From the NCBI GenBank assembly GCA_035480535.1, contig DATIHQ010000059.1:1-49616 (forward strand): a stretch of 49,616 bases of DNA. Reading direction: 5' to 3'. The notes under the pieces are model-generated. The model worked only from the letters and a program-made list of their open reading frames with translations, was not told the DNA's origin and did not search any database. The translations under genes and the position numbers were made by a program. Shown here piece after piece: positions 1 to 8,491 of this stretch. This DNA comes from DATIHQ01 sp035480535 (lineage in GTDB: Bacteria; Chlamydiota; Chlamydiia; Chlamydiales; SM23-39). Numbering within the stretch: the first letter of the stretch is position 1; every line of letters begins with the position of its first letter.

Positions 1-1
1 C

Positions 2-919
2 CCCGATGTGATTCGGCGCGCGGGGGGCCTCCATCGCTTCATCAACCGGAAAATGCCGATCATCACCGATTCGGGCGGCTTTCAGGTCTTTTCGCTCGCC
101 TATGGATCGGTCGCCGATGAGTTGAAGAGCCGCGGCGCCAAGAAACGGGATGGGCATGTCTTGAAAATCAATGAGGAGGGAGTTTTATTTCGCTCCTATC
201 GCGATGGGGCAAAGATCCTTCTCACGCCAGAAACATCGATTCAAACACAAAAAGCGCTGGGCGCAGATATCATCATTCCCTTTGATGAGCTGCCCCCTTA
301 TCACATTGGCCCCGAGAAGTTAAAGGAATCGCTCGAGAGAACTCACCGCTGGGAAAAGCGCTCTTTAGATGAGCATTTAAAAAATCAGCAGAATCAAGCG
401 ATCTATGCGGTGGTTCATGGCGGCGTCGATCCCGAACTGCGCAAGGAGAGCTGCGAGGTTCTCACAAATCTCCCCTTTGATGGCTTTGCCATCGGCGGCT
501 CGCTGGGAAAGACAAAGCCAGAGATGGTGGAGATGCTCACCGGCGTTTTGCCCCGCCTTCCCGAAGATAAGCCCAATCATCTATTGGGAATTGGCGATCT
601 TGAATCATTGGAGCAATGCATTCCTTTAGGAATCGATACGTTTGATAGCTCTTACCCAACCCGAGCGGCGCGCCACGGGCAACTTTTGACCAAAGAAGGG
701 GGGCTTAAAGTAGAGAAAGCAGAAAACGCCAATCATTTCGGCCCCATCGAAGCCGATTGCCCCTGCTGGACCTGCCGCCACTCCACGCTCGCCTATCTCC
801 ACCATCTATTCAAGGCAAATGAGCTCACAGCCTATACTTTAGCCACCATCCATAACCTCCATTTCATGGTGGATCTCATGGCGCGCTACCGCCAAGCCAT
901 CCTCGACGATCAAATATAA
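2..919 (+). CDS. tgt: Queuine/preQ1 tRNA-ribosyltransferase, 5' end outside window
   Basis: Exchanges guanine-34 in GUN-anticodon tRNAs for a queuosine precursor. The reading frame is open to the window edge (it begins Pro-Asp-Val), so the N-terminus is missing and the GTG at 8 is not the real start. Counting from that GTG, the family motif DSGGFQVFSL is at residues 21-30. The nucleophile aspartate is expected in TFDSSYPTRAARHG (D213). The zinc site is complete: C251, C253, C256 and H282. The C-terminus looks intact. The last 10 bases overlap the 3' end of the convergent gene that follows. Identification is certain; only the missing N-terminus prevents a full description. Confidence 0.96.
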   Translation, partial: PDVIRRAGGLHRFINRKMPIITDSGGFQVFSLAYGSVADELKSRGAKKRDGHVLKINEEGVLFRSYRDGAKILLTPETSIQTQKALGADIIIPFDELPPYHIGPEKLKESLERTHRWEKRSLDEHLKNQQNQAIYAVVHGGVDPELRKESCEVLTNLPFDGFAIGGSLGKTKPEMVEMLTGVLPRLPEDKPNHLLGIGDLESLEQCIPLGIDTFDSSYPTRAARHGQLLTKEGGLKVEKAENANHFGPIEADCPCWTCRHSTLAYLHHLFKANELTAYTLATIHNLHFMVDLMARYRQAILDDQI

Positions 920-1488
920 ATGTCGGCATAGCCTAATTTTCTTCGGCGATATTCAGGAAGTCGAATGAGCACATCTTCATATTTTCCTGGGATTGCGGGG
1001 AAAGTGGCCTCCAAACAGATCAACAGATCGATACCTCGCGGCGGCAATGTTCCGTCCTCAATAGAGATATAGCGATAGTGGACTGCTCCCTTTTGGTATC
1101 TTAGGGCTGCATCCACAATTGTGCGATTGTTTGGGAAAAGGCGCTCGATTTCTGGATGGCTGAGGAGTTTTTTCGCGGCGGTGAGATCATTCTTTTCCGC
1201 CGCTGTCCAAAGCTGATCTTGAAATTGATAGCGGTCTTCATCGGTAAAAACGGTGCGGGGGGCACTCCGTTGGCAAAACAGGAGGTGAATCGCGTAGGGA
1301 ATGGAGAGGACGATGTCGGTGGCGAATGCGGGGATGGCTAAAATGATAAGCATTGCAATGACCACAATGCGCGAGACGAGCTTCGCGCAGGCGGATGCCA
1401 CTTCGCGCTTCCAGAGAGTTTTCGCCGTTTCGACCGTTCTTGTTGTAAGACCCCACGGCTCATAGTTGGCGATGGCATTGCACTTCAT
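910..1488 (-). CDS. Small membrane protein, unknown function
   Basis: A 192-residue protein. The ATG at 1488 is preferred over an in-frame upstream codon because GGAGG lies five bases before it. Around residues 40-70 there is a long two-part hydrophobic stretch (IVVIAMLIILAIPAFA, then VLSIPYAIHLLF). This bilobed layout is reminiscent of chlamydial inclusion-membrane proteins, although here it is not at the extreme N-terminus. The region after it (WTAAEKNDLTAAKKLLSHPE) resembles one helix pair of an ankyrin-like repeat. It runs convergently into tgt with a 10-bp overlap. I do not recognise a family; an inclusion-membrane or effector role is inference only. Confidence 0.6.
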   Translation of the reverse strand: MKCNAIANYEPWGLTTRTVETAKTLWKREVASACAKLVSRIVVIAMLIILAIPAFATDIVLSIPYAIHLLFCQRSAPRTVFTDEDRYQFQDQLWTAAEKNDLTAAKKLLSHPEIERLFPNNRTIVDAALRYQKGAVHYRYISIEDGTLPPRGIDLLICLEATFPAIPGKYEDVLIRLPEYRRRKLGYADIYI

Positions 1489-1579
1489 AAAACCTCCTGC
1501 AAAAGGGAGGGACACGATAAACCGATCTTGATTTTTTTGCAAAATCTGGTAAGGTAAGATACTTTTTTGGAGAATGTAT

Positions 1580-2395
1580 ATGGCAAATTTTAAACCTGAA
1601 AAGATAAAAAAGAGCGAGGCGCCCCTTCTTCTTCATCCTCCCATGGTTGAGGCGATCTTTGAATTGCGCTGGGAACTGATTGCGGATCAGCAAACGGGAA
1701 GGATGCGCGATCCCTCCTATCCAATGATGTATGGCCGCTTGTATGAGCGGTTGAAAAAGGATTTCTCCATTGTGGAAGATCTTCCGAGCACGCAGGCGCA
1801 TCCAGAGGCAACGCCGTTTGTCCCGCGCCATCGGCTGAGAAAAGAGAAAAATGGCTATCCATTGATCCAGGTGGGCCCTGGGATCATCACAGTGAATGAT
1901 TCCAAGGATTATTCTTGGAGTGAGTATAGATCGCTTGTCTTGCGCCTCATCGAGTCTGTGATTGAACTATTCCCAGCTGATGAGGTTCCTTTAAACTTCA
2001 TCAAGGCGGAGCTGCGCTACGTAAATGGGATCCGATTTGATCTCGCAAGGGAGAATCCATTGGACTTTCTTGCTGCAAAGCTCCATATGAAAGTAGAGGT
2101 GGATCCCGAACTTTTCACGCTCAATGAATTGCATGAGCGGCCCAGTGCGGTGAATCTGAATCTCACCTATGCTTTGCAAAAGCCAGTGGGAAGTTTAGGA
2201 GTGAGTTTCAATTTGGGACAAGTGGATGGGAAGCCAGCCTATATTTACCAAGCGCTCATCCAATCTTTTGGCGAAATTGTGCCGATGGATCGAGAGAGCT
2301 TTTCTCCTTGGCTGCAAGAGGCGCACGACGTCGCTGAAAACTGCTTTATGACCTTTTGCAAAGGAAGCTTAATGGAAAAATTCTGTGGGACATAA
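1580..2395 (+). CDS. TIGR04255-like protein of unknown function
   Basis: About 271 residues. The second ATG (1580) is chosen because GGAG lies seven bases upstream; the ATG at 1574 is too close to it. The N-terminal signature, PPMVEAIFELRW at about residues 20-31, matches my recollection of the sporadically distributed TIGR04255 family (hxPPhhEAhFExR). Family members are cytoplasmic, about 250-280 residues long and without known activity. No membrane segment or signal peptide is visible. Its last 11 bases overlap the GTG start of mdh, so the two are probably co-transcribed. Family assignment is moderate and rests on the N-terminal motif and length. Confidence 0.6.
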   Translation: MANFKPEKIKKSEAPLLLHPPMVEAIFELRWELIADQQTGRMRDPSYPMMYGRLYERLKKDFSIVEDLPSTQAHPEATPFVPRHRLRKEKNGYPLIQVGPGIITVNDSKDYSWSEYRSLVLRLIESVIELFPADEVPLNFIKAELRYVNGIRFDLARENPLDFLAAKLHMKVEVDPELFTLNELHERPSAVNLNLTYALQKPVGSLGVSFNLGQVDGKPAYIYQALIQSFGEIVPMDRESFSPWLQEAHDVAENCFMTFCKGSLMEKFCGT

Positions 2396-3386
2396 ACCGA
2401 TCAAGCGGATCGCCGTCACAGGGAGCGCAGGGCAAATCGCCTATAGCCTTTTGTTTCGCATTGCAAATGGCGATTTATTGGGGGCTGATCAGCCAATCGC
2501 TCTCCATCTTTTGGATTTGCCCCCTTTTCTGGAAGGGTTGAAGGGCGTTGCCATGGAATTGGATGATTGCGCCTTTCCTCTTTTGAAGGAAATCAAGGTG
2601 GGAGTGCAGCCAGAAGAGATGTTTGGGGGGGTCCATTACGCCTTGCTTGTGGGAGCTAAACCGCGCGGGCCTGGGATGGAGCGGAAAGATCTTTTAAGTG
2701 AAAATGGAAAGATCTTCGTGGAGCAGGGAAAGGCGCTCAATCGGGTGGCTTCGAAAGAGGTGAGAGTGCTTGTGGTGGGCAATCCCTGCAACACCAATTG
2801 CCTCATTGCGCTTCATCAGGCTCCAGATCTTCCCCGCACCTCATTCCATGCGATGACCCGCCTCGATCAAAATCGAGCTGTGCATCAACTGGCCGTTAAA
2901 GCCCATGTTGGTGTAGATGAAGTAACTGGAGTGGCGATTTGGGGCAATCACTCCTCAACGCAAGTTCCCGATTTCGTCAATGGAAAGATTGGCGCCAAGC
3001 CGATTCTGGAAGTAATTCATGACCGGAAGTGGCTGGAAGGGGAGTTTTTTACAAAAGTGCAAAAGCGGGGCGCCGAAGTGATTGCAGCGCGGGGCAAATC
3101 GTCCGCTGCGTCGGCAGCTCATGCCGCCATTTGCGCGATGCGCTCTATTTTAGTTCCCACTTCATCGGGGCAATGTTTTTCCTCTGCCGTTTATTCTCAT
3201 GGAAATCCTTACGGAGTTCGCGATGATCTGATTTTTTCTTTTCCCTGCAAATCAAAGGGGCATGGAGAGTTTGAGATTATTTCTGGGCTAACCCTCGATC
3301 AGTTCTTGAAAGAAAAAATCGCTTTGACGCAAAAAGAACTGGTAGAAGAGCGCGATTTGGTCGCGCCGCTTTTGCGAGGACATTGA
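2385..3386 (+). CDS. mdh: Malate dehydrogenase
   Basis: Oxidises malate to oxaloacetate with NAD in the cytoplasmic TCA cycle. The only usable start is the GTG at 2385; the same frame has a stop at 2370. The product is 333 residues, normal for the MDH type related to the cytosolic/Thermus enzymes. The nucleotide-binding loop is TGSAGQI (12-18). The catalytic Asp-His pair is visible as RLDQNR (D161) and WGNHS (H189), and NPCNTN at 133-138 is the usual substrate/cofactor segment. The gene overlaps the upstream orphan by 11 bp and is followed immediately by citrate synthase, so oxaloacetate production and use are encoded together. Confidence 0.95.
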   Translation: MGHKPIKRIAVTGSAGQIAYSLLFRIANGDLLGADQPIALHLLDLPPFLEGLKGVAMELDDCAFPLLKEIKVGVQPEEMFGGVHYALLVGAKPRGPGMERKDLLSENGKIFVEQGKALNRVASKEVRVLVVGNPCNTNCLIALHQAPDLPRTSFHAMTRLDQNRAVHQLAVKAHVGVDEVTGVAIWGNHSSTQVPDFVNGKIGAKPILEVIHDRKWLEGEFFTKVQKRGAEVIAARGKSSAASAAHAAICAMRSILVPTSSGQCFSSAVYSHGNPYGVRDDLIFSFPCKSKGHGEFEIISGLTLDQFLKEKIALTQKELVEERDLVAPLLRGH

Positions 3387-4541
3387 ATGCGCGATGGAAT
3401 TCTTTTTGAAATCACCAAGGATACGCTAGAGACGGGGTTGCGCGGCGTTCCGGTGGGGTATTGCACCACTTCAAATGCCGATCCGCTCAAGGGATTGACC
3501 TATGTGGGGCGCCCCATTGCGGAATTGGTTCATCGCGATCCGATGGAAGTGATTTATCTTCTTTACTTTGGCGAACCGGGCAGTAAAGAGCAGATCGCTG
3601 CATTTCAGAAGGATTTGGCCAGCCGCGCCGCATGCAAAGCGGAGACCCTTCATCACATTGAGCAGTTGCCCAGAAAGGGATATCCGATGGATGCCTTTGC
3701 GGCGGCTCTTCTCATCGCTGGGATGTTTGAGGGAACGGGCGATTATCGAGAAGATTGCCTGAATGTCATTGCGAAAATTCCTCAGATCACCGCAACGCTG
3801 ATCAATTCCCATGCAGGATGGGGGAAAACGCCCCCCACAAAGCCAGAGATGGGCTACATGGAGAATTTCATCCACATGTTGCAAATGCCCAAATCTAAGG
3901 AATTGATTGAGGTCTTGCGTATCTTCGATGTCATCAGCTTCGATCATTGCGGAGGCAACCTCTCTACTTTTGTCGGCAAAGCCGTCGCCTCAGGGCTCGA
4001 ACACATGTATGGCTCTCTCGCAGCGGCAATGACAGGGCTTGCAGGCCCGCGCCATGGCAGGGCGAATCAAGATTGTCTAGAATTTGTCCAATCAGTCCTT
4101 GAAGAAGTAGGGGAAAATGCAAAGCCCTCAGATATCGAGCAACTCATTCGTCGAAAATTAGAAAATAACGAACTCGTCTATGGATTTGGCCATGCCGTTC
4201 TCAGAGTGGAAGATCCCCGCGCGACTGTTTGCTATCACTACTGCCAGAAACACTTTCCAACTCATCCTCTCGTCAAAATCGCGCTTCTATTGCGGACAGA
4301 AGGGACCAAAGTCTTAAAAGAAAATCCAAAAATCTCCAATCCCTACCCCAACATCGATGCGATTACAGGCTCGATGCTCACGGCGGCCGGATTTCCCTAT
4401 CCGGAATACTACACGGTGCTTTTCGGACTTTCCCGCTGTGTGGGAATTGCGATCCAAATTGTCTATGAACGATGTGAAGCGCGCGGCGGCAAAGGCACCC
4501 CCATCATGCGCCCCCTCTACCTCTACAAATCCCGACAATGA
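3387..4541 (+). CDS. gltA: Citrate synthase
   Basis: Condenses oxaloacetate with acetyl-CoA. The 384-residue protein has the full catalytic triad in the motifs of the family: GPRHGRANQ (H223), GFGHAVLR (H269) and PNIDAITG (D324). The wording of these motifs (FDHCGGN, GLAGPRHGRANQ, VLRVEDPR, NPYPNIDA) is closer to eukaryotic/mitochondrial-type enzymes than to the hexameric E. coli type. It starts directly after the mdh stop codon, so the two form a TCA operon. Classical Chlamydiaceae lack citrate synthase, so this gene places the organism among environmental chlamydiae with a fuller cycle. The ends look intact. Confidence 0.95.
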   Translation: MRDGILFEITKDTLETGLRGVPVGYCTTSNADPLKGLTYVGRPIAELVHRDPMEVIYLLYFGEPGSKEQIAAFQKDLASRAACKAETLHHIEQLPRKGYPMDAFAAALLIAGMFEGTGDYREDCLNVIAKIPQITATLINSHAGWGKTPPTKPEMGYMENFIHMLQMPKSKELIEVLRIFDVISFDHCGGNLSTFVGKAVASGLEHMYGSLAAAMTGLAGPRHGRANQDCLEFVQSVLEEVGENAKPSDIEQLIRRKLENNELVYGFGHAVLRVEDPRATVCYHYCQKHFPTHPLVKIALLLRTEGTKVLKENPKISNPYPNIDAITGSMLTAAGFPYPEYYTVLFGLSRCVGIAIQIVYERCEARGGKGTPIMRPLYLYKSRQ

Positions 4542-4546
4542 AAATA

Positions 4547-4667
4547 TTTACCACAGAGAGCACAGAGGCGCGCAAGAAAATAATTTTTTTTGGGGTGTGG
4601 GGCATCCCCACCTCTGTGTTCTCTGTGCTCTCGGTGGTAAAAAAATGGGGTGCGGGGCTTCCCCGCC
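4547..4667. repeat. Palindromic ACCACAGAG-type intergenic repeat with GC hairpins
   Basis: The arms are TTTACCAC..AGAGCACAGAGG (4547-4568) and its imperfect reverse complement (4611-4642), which carries one extra unit. Each arm is followed by a copy of GGGGTGyGGGGCwTCCCCrCC (4592-4612 and 4647-4667), itself a hairpin. The element fills most of the gap between gltA and the proline iminopeptidase gene and ends just before that gene's ribosome binding site (GAGG, 4673-4676). Translated, the arms give TEHREHR-like or TESTENTE-like peptides, which I recall from spurious ORFs in several other bacterial phyla. It contains no gene. Confidence 0.75.
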
Positions 4668-4680
4668 AGACTGAGGACTC

Positions 4681-5637
4681 ATGAGATCTAAGTATCCCGC
4701 TATTGAGGCGAATCGAACTGGTTTCTTGGATGTAGGCTCGGGACACCGGGTTTACTGGGAAGAAAGCGGAAATCCGAAGGGAGTTCCAGCTATTTTTTTG
4801 CATGGGGGGCCTGGCGGAGGCACGGAACCGGGACATCGCGGGTTTTTCGACCCAAAGATCTATCGCATCGTCTTAATGGATCAACGAGGATGTGGCAAAA
4901 GCACGCCCCATTCGAGTTTAGTTGATAATACCACTTGGCACCTGGTTTCCGATATTGAAGTGCTCAGAAAGCATTTAAACGTGGAAAAATGGTTGGTGTT
5001 TGGCGGTTCCTGGGGAAGCACGCTGGCGTTGGCTTATGCTGAAACTCATCCCGATCGAGTGTTGGCGCTCGTTGTAAGGGGAATCTTTTTGGGGAGAAAA
5101 CAAGAACTCCACTGGTTTTATCAATTTGGGGCGCATCATATCTTCCCCGATGAATGGGAGAAATATGTCGATCCGATTCCGGTGGAAGAACGGGGCGATT
5201 TGATCCGCGCTTTTTATAAGAGATTGACTTCGAAAGATGAGGCGGTGCGCAGGCTGGCGGCTTCGGCTTGGTCTGGTTGGGAAGGAGCGACGCTGAAGTT
5301 GATTTTCGATCCGAATGTATTTCTTCAATTTATGGAAGGAACTCACGCCGATGCAGTGGCGCGGATCGAATGTCATTATTTCCTGAATCACTGTTTTTTC
5401 AAGAGCGATAACTGGTTGATTGAGCAGGTGGGAAAAATTCGAAAGGTTCCAGGCAGGATCATTCAGGGGCGCTACGACATCGTCTGTCCTATGGAAAGCG
5501 CTTGGGAGCTCCATAAAGCGTGGCCTGAAGCGGAGTTTGAAGTGATTCCCGATGCGGGGCATGCTGCAAGCGAGGTGGGGATTACCGATGCCTTAGTGCG
5601 CGCTACGGATTATTTTGGACAAGTTTTGTCTCCGTAA
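4681..5637 (+). CDS. pip: Proline iminopeptidase (S33 alpha/beta hydrolase)
   Basis: Removes N-terminal proline from peptides; expected in the cytoplasm because no signal peptide is visible. The 318-residue length is typical. Seen in the sequence: the oxyanion-hole motif HGGPGGG (41-47), DQRGCGKS (67-74), the nucleophile elbow GGSWGS (S110), the acid in GRYDIVCP (D266) and the base in DAGHA (H294). The start is supported by GAGG five bases upstream. The gene's 3' end overlaps the convergent membrane-protein gene by 35 bp. It follows the palindromic repeat that separates it from gltA. Confidence 0.92.
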   Translation: MRSKYPAIEANRTGFLDVGSGHRVYWEESGNPKGVPAIFLHGGPGGGTEPGHRGFFDPKIYRIVLMDQRGCGKSTPHSSLVDNTTWHLVSDIEVLRKHLNVEKWLVFGGSWGSTLALAYAETHPDRVLALVVRGIFLGRKQELHWFYQFGAHHIFPDEWEKYVDPIPVEERGDLIRAFYKRLTSKDEAVRRLAASAWSGWEGATLKLIFDPNVFLQFMEGTHADAVARIECHYFLNHCFFKSDNWLIEQVGKIRKVPGRIIQGRYDIVCPMESAWELHKAWPEAEFEVIPDAGHAASEVGITDALVRATDYFGQVLSP

Positions 5638-6592
5638 TGGTAGCGAAAAATCTCGTGTTCATCTGAGAGATCTCTCCTTTTCCCTTTTTAGTGAACCATA
5701 GGGTTCCTTTGACGAGGAGGGAGAGCCAATTGGGGCTTGCTGTCATTCTTAACAGATCGCCTTCCATCCCTGTTTTTTTTGCAGTGCATCGGATGAGAGT
5801 AAAATCTTTCGGATTGATGGCATGAAATTCGATATGAGTTTTTTTAGGATCTGCGGCAAAGGTTTTGAATCCCCACGTTGGCTGTTGAATCCAGGGATGG
5901 TCGTCTTCAAGAATAAAATCTTTTTCCTGGACTGCTTCTTCCTCTCCTCTTTTTTTTCCTTCAACATGAAGGATTCTATCTTTCAATTTGGCGTGCGCAT
6001 GGCCCGGTATTTTGGGATCGTCTTTTTCGGGGTCTAGATTTTTTTCATGATATTTCAGATCATGCAAATTCCAATGCTTATCATAGGTGGCCTCTGAACG
6101 GTCTTTGGGACTATCTCTAGTAATGTGAATATGGTTGGGATAATGTTCCAATTTCCAATTGGCTTGAATCGTTTCTTCTCCTGTGACCTCAGTGCCTATA
6201 AATTCCTCGATGAAAAGCGGGGGAGCGTCGGCTACTGGAGTAGGAGCCAGGGGCTCAGGCAGCGCCAAGTCTTCGACCGACTCTTGAATCACTGGAGCTA
6301 GTTCTTCAACTTTGATTTCTACGGGTCCATTTCTGGGAGCGTAGGGAGGGGCTAAAATTTCTGGCTTGCCAAATGTTTCCCATCCTTTCCAAACAAGAAG
6401 GTTAAATAAGGGAATCAATAATAAAAAGAGTCCTGTTAAGAGAGCAATTACCCGATTTTTCAATGAAAGCGAAGGGCGATAAATGGAATGGACATTGACG
6501 CCGCTCCAGGCTCGCTTGATCCGGGCTAATCCCTCATAATGGGGACATTTTACATTGTAGTGAAACCATTCCTTGAACTCAGAGGAATTCAT
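5603..6592 (-). CDS. Single-pass membrane protein, unknown function
   Basis: About 329 residues from the ATG at 6592. An in-frame ATG at 6613 would add seven residues; neither has a clear ribosome binding site. A basic N-terminal part (residues 1-43) is followed by one strong transmembrane segment near 46-66 (VIALLTGLFLLLIPLFNLLV). A Pro/Glu-rich linker comes next, then a charged His/Lys/Asp-rich domain. This fits a cytoplasmic tail, one membrane anchor and an exposed domain. I do not recognise the family. The 3' end overlaps the convergent iminopeptidase gene by 35 bp. Confidence 0.65.
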   Translation of the reverse strand: MNSSEFKEWFHYNVKCPHYEGLARIKRAWSGVNVHSIYRPSLSLKNRVIALLTGLFLLLIPLFNLLVWKGWETFGKPEILAPPYAPRNGPVEIKVEELAPVIQESVEDLALPEPLAPTPVADAPPLFIEEFIGTEVTGEETIQANWKLEHYPNHIHITRDSPKDRSEATYDKHWNLHDLKYHEKNLDPEKDDPKIPGHAHAKLKDRILHVEGKKRGEEEAVQEKDFILEDDHPWIQQPTWGFKTFAADPKKTHIEFHAINPKDFTLIRCTAKKTGMEGDLLRMTASPNWLSLLVKGTLWFTKKGKGEISQMNTRFFATITETKLVQNNP

Positions 6593-6707
6593 AGGACAAA
6601 TTAAGGAAACCATGCCCTAAAGCATACCCAGTTTCCTCCCTCAAAACTACTCAAATAATTTCTTCATAGTTCTGGAAATAATCCCCTTTTGCTATGCTCG
6701 CTTCCTT

Positions 6708-7559
6708 ATGAGCTGGATAGACATAGAGAAGGCTTTTAACCGGGCCATCCTTCTTTCTTTTTCCCGTAAAAAAATGATGTTGACCTTCCCTGTCCTGGTT
6801 CTTTGCGGGATCCTCATCGTTTTTTGCCGTGCCGTTGCCTTTGAGGCCAGCGAATGGGTGGCCATGAGCCTCACTTTCTTGCCCATTCTTCTCTCCTCAG
6901 GAGTTCTTCTCGCTCTTGGGGTCCTCCTCGTTCGGATCCATACCCATGAAGTGAAGCGCCTTTCGCTCGATTTCAAGCGGCTCATTGCCGGCTCCCTCGA
7001 TCTCATTGTGGGCACCTCCTACCTCTCGATTCCCTCTGTTCTCGTCTACCTCTTTCTTTGGATTTTGATGGGAATTTTCTTCCTCCTAAAAGAAATTCCT
7101 ATCATCGGCGATTTTTTCAGCGTTGTTTTCGCCTTTGCCCCCTTCTTGCTTATTTTTGGCTCCCTGCTTCTTTGCCTCTTTAACTTAGGGCTTCTCTTCT
7201 TCGTCGCCCCCGCGGCGGCCCTGCAAACCTTTAGAAAAGTTTCTTTAGCCAAACGGGCCTTTTCATTCTTCCAGACCCGCCTCCTCACCAGCCTAGGGCT
7301 CTTTCTCATTGGCTTTATTCCCATCGGGCTACTCGTTGGACTCCTCAGCCTAGCAGCTCTTCTCACCAATGTGAGCTTTCTCATTGCGGAGCAATCGCTC
7401 TCCGTTGCGCTCGAATGGTTTTTCATCATGGTCCCTTTCTGCGCCCTCCTTACGCCAGCCGTTATCTTCTTCTTTAATTTCGCAGCGGAAAGCTACCAAC
7501 TCCTCCAGCCGCCCATCGCCGCCGCCCCCTTCCCAGGCTTTTCTAAGGCCTCCGTATGA
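6708..7559 (+). CDS. Multi-pass inner membrane protein, unknown function
   Basis: The 283 residues are dominated by about six hydrophobic segments (around residues 23-40, 47-70, 100-125, 130-165, 190-225 and 230-260), with short polar loops and no catalytic motif. It starts at the ATG in TTATGAGC. The stop overlaps the start of the FAD oxidoreductase gene in an ATGA arrangement, so the two are almost certainly translated from one message. That context suggests a membrane partner or an unrelated passenger of the oxidoreductase. No specific function is assigned. Confidence 0.7.
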   Translation: MSWIDIEKAFNRAILLSFSRKKMMLTFPVLVLCGILIVFCRAVAFEASEWVAMSLTFLPILLSSGVLLALGVLLVRIHTHEVKRLSLDFKRLIAGSLDLIVGTSYLSIPSVLVYLFLWILMGIFFLLKEIPIIGDFFSVVFAFAPFLLIFGSLLLCLFNLGLLFFVAPAAALQTFRKVSLAKRAFSFFQTRLLTSLGLFLIGFIPIGLLVGLLSLAALLTNVSFLIAEQSLSVALEWFFIMVPFCALLTPAVIFFFNFAAESYQLLQPPIAAAPFPGFSKASV

Positions 7560-8491
7560 ATATCGCCGTTATAGGCGCCGGAGTTGCAGGTCTCGCCGCA
7601 GTTTGGTATCTCCAGCAAAAACATTCAGTCACTCTCTTTGATCCGCGCGGAATTGGAGGGGGCGCCTCGGGAATTTCCACAGGCCTATTGCATCCATTCC
7701 CTGGCAAACAAGGACGCCGCTCTTGGGCAGCAGAAGAAGGAATAAAGGCAACGTTAGAACTCATCGATGTCGCAGAAAAAGCTCTGGGGCGTCCCGTCTG
7801 TGAAAGAACGGGAGTATTGCGCCTTGCCGTTACTGAAGAACAGCAGCGCGATTTTCGAATGCAGATTGGGCCTGATGCCATTTGGCAGGAAACCAACTCT
7901 TTTTCCCCACATCCCGCTCTTTGGATTCCCTCTGGAATGACAGTCTATTCTTCACTCTATTTGCAAGGCCTTTGGAAAGCATGCGAAACTCTCGGCGCCA
8001 AACTAGAAAAACAAGCCATCCAAACCCTCGATGATCTCCACAATTTCGACGCCATCGTTCTCGCCACCGGCGCTGAAACCCTCCACTTTCCCGAATGCAA
8101 ACATCTCCCCCTTAAAATCACCAAAGGACAAACGCTCCTCTGCCGCTGGCCAGAAAAACTCCCCATCAGTCTCCTCTCCTCCGGCCACATCACACCCACT
8201 CCCGATCCCACCCTTTGCCAAATTGGATCCACCTATGAGCGAATCTTCACACCCACTCCAGACAAAGCCCTCGAACTCCTCGAAAAAGCCGCCCTCTTCC
8301 ATCCTCCAGCCCGCCACTTCGAAGTCGTTGAAATCAAATCTGGCGTCCGCATTTCCCCCCTCCAAGGCTACCGCCCCCTCTGCACCCAAATCACCCCCAA
8401 AGCCTGGGTCTTAACCGGCTTTGGCTCCCGCGGGCTCCTCTATCACGCTCTCCTCGCTAAAGAATTATCTAGTCAAGTTTTGCTTGAATGA
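7556..8491 (+). CDS. FAD-dependent oxidoreductase (DAO/MnmC-C-like)
   Basis: A 311-residue protein with an N-terminal FAD-binding Rossmann motif, VIGAGVAG (5-12), and an acidic/aromatic beta2 end. The GASGISTGLLHPFPG segment (about 36-50) is typical of D-amino-acid-oxidase-fold proteins and is close to the oxidase half of MnmC, which acts on wobble uridine in tRNA. The methyltransferase half of MnmC is absent, so it could also be a glycine/D-amino-acid oxidase relative. No signal peptide is seen. It is translationally coupled to the upstream membrane protein (ATGA) and its last 23 bp overlap the convergent hydrolase gene. The fold is certain; the substrate is not. Confidence 0.8.
   Translation: MNIAVIGAGVAGLAAVWYLQQKHSVTLFDPRGIGGGASGISTGLLHPFPGKQGRRSWAAEEGIKATLELIDVAEKALGRPVCERTGVLRLAVTEEQQRDFRMQIGPDAIWQETNSFSPHPALWIPSGMTVYSSLYLQGLWKACETLGAKLEKQAIQTLDDLHNFDAIVLATGAETLHFPECKHLPLKITKGQTLLCRWPEKLPISLLSSGHITPTPDPTLCQIGSTYERIFTPTPDKALELLEKAALFHPPARHFEVVEIKSGVRISPLQGYRPLCTQITPKAWVLTGFGSRGLLYHALLAKELSSQVLLE

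Noticed and set aside
910..1488. Ankyrin-repeat protein
   Set aside because: Only one helix-pair-like segment is visible; there is no tandem repetition.
4560..4674. Reading frames through the ACCACAGAG palindrome that extend or oppose gltA and pip
   Set aside because: Their peptides (TEHREHR, TESTENTE types) are by-products of the repeat, with no ribosome binding site or domain.
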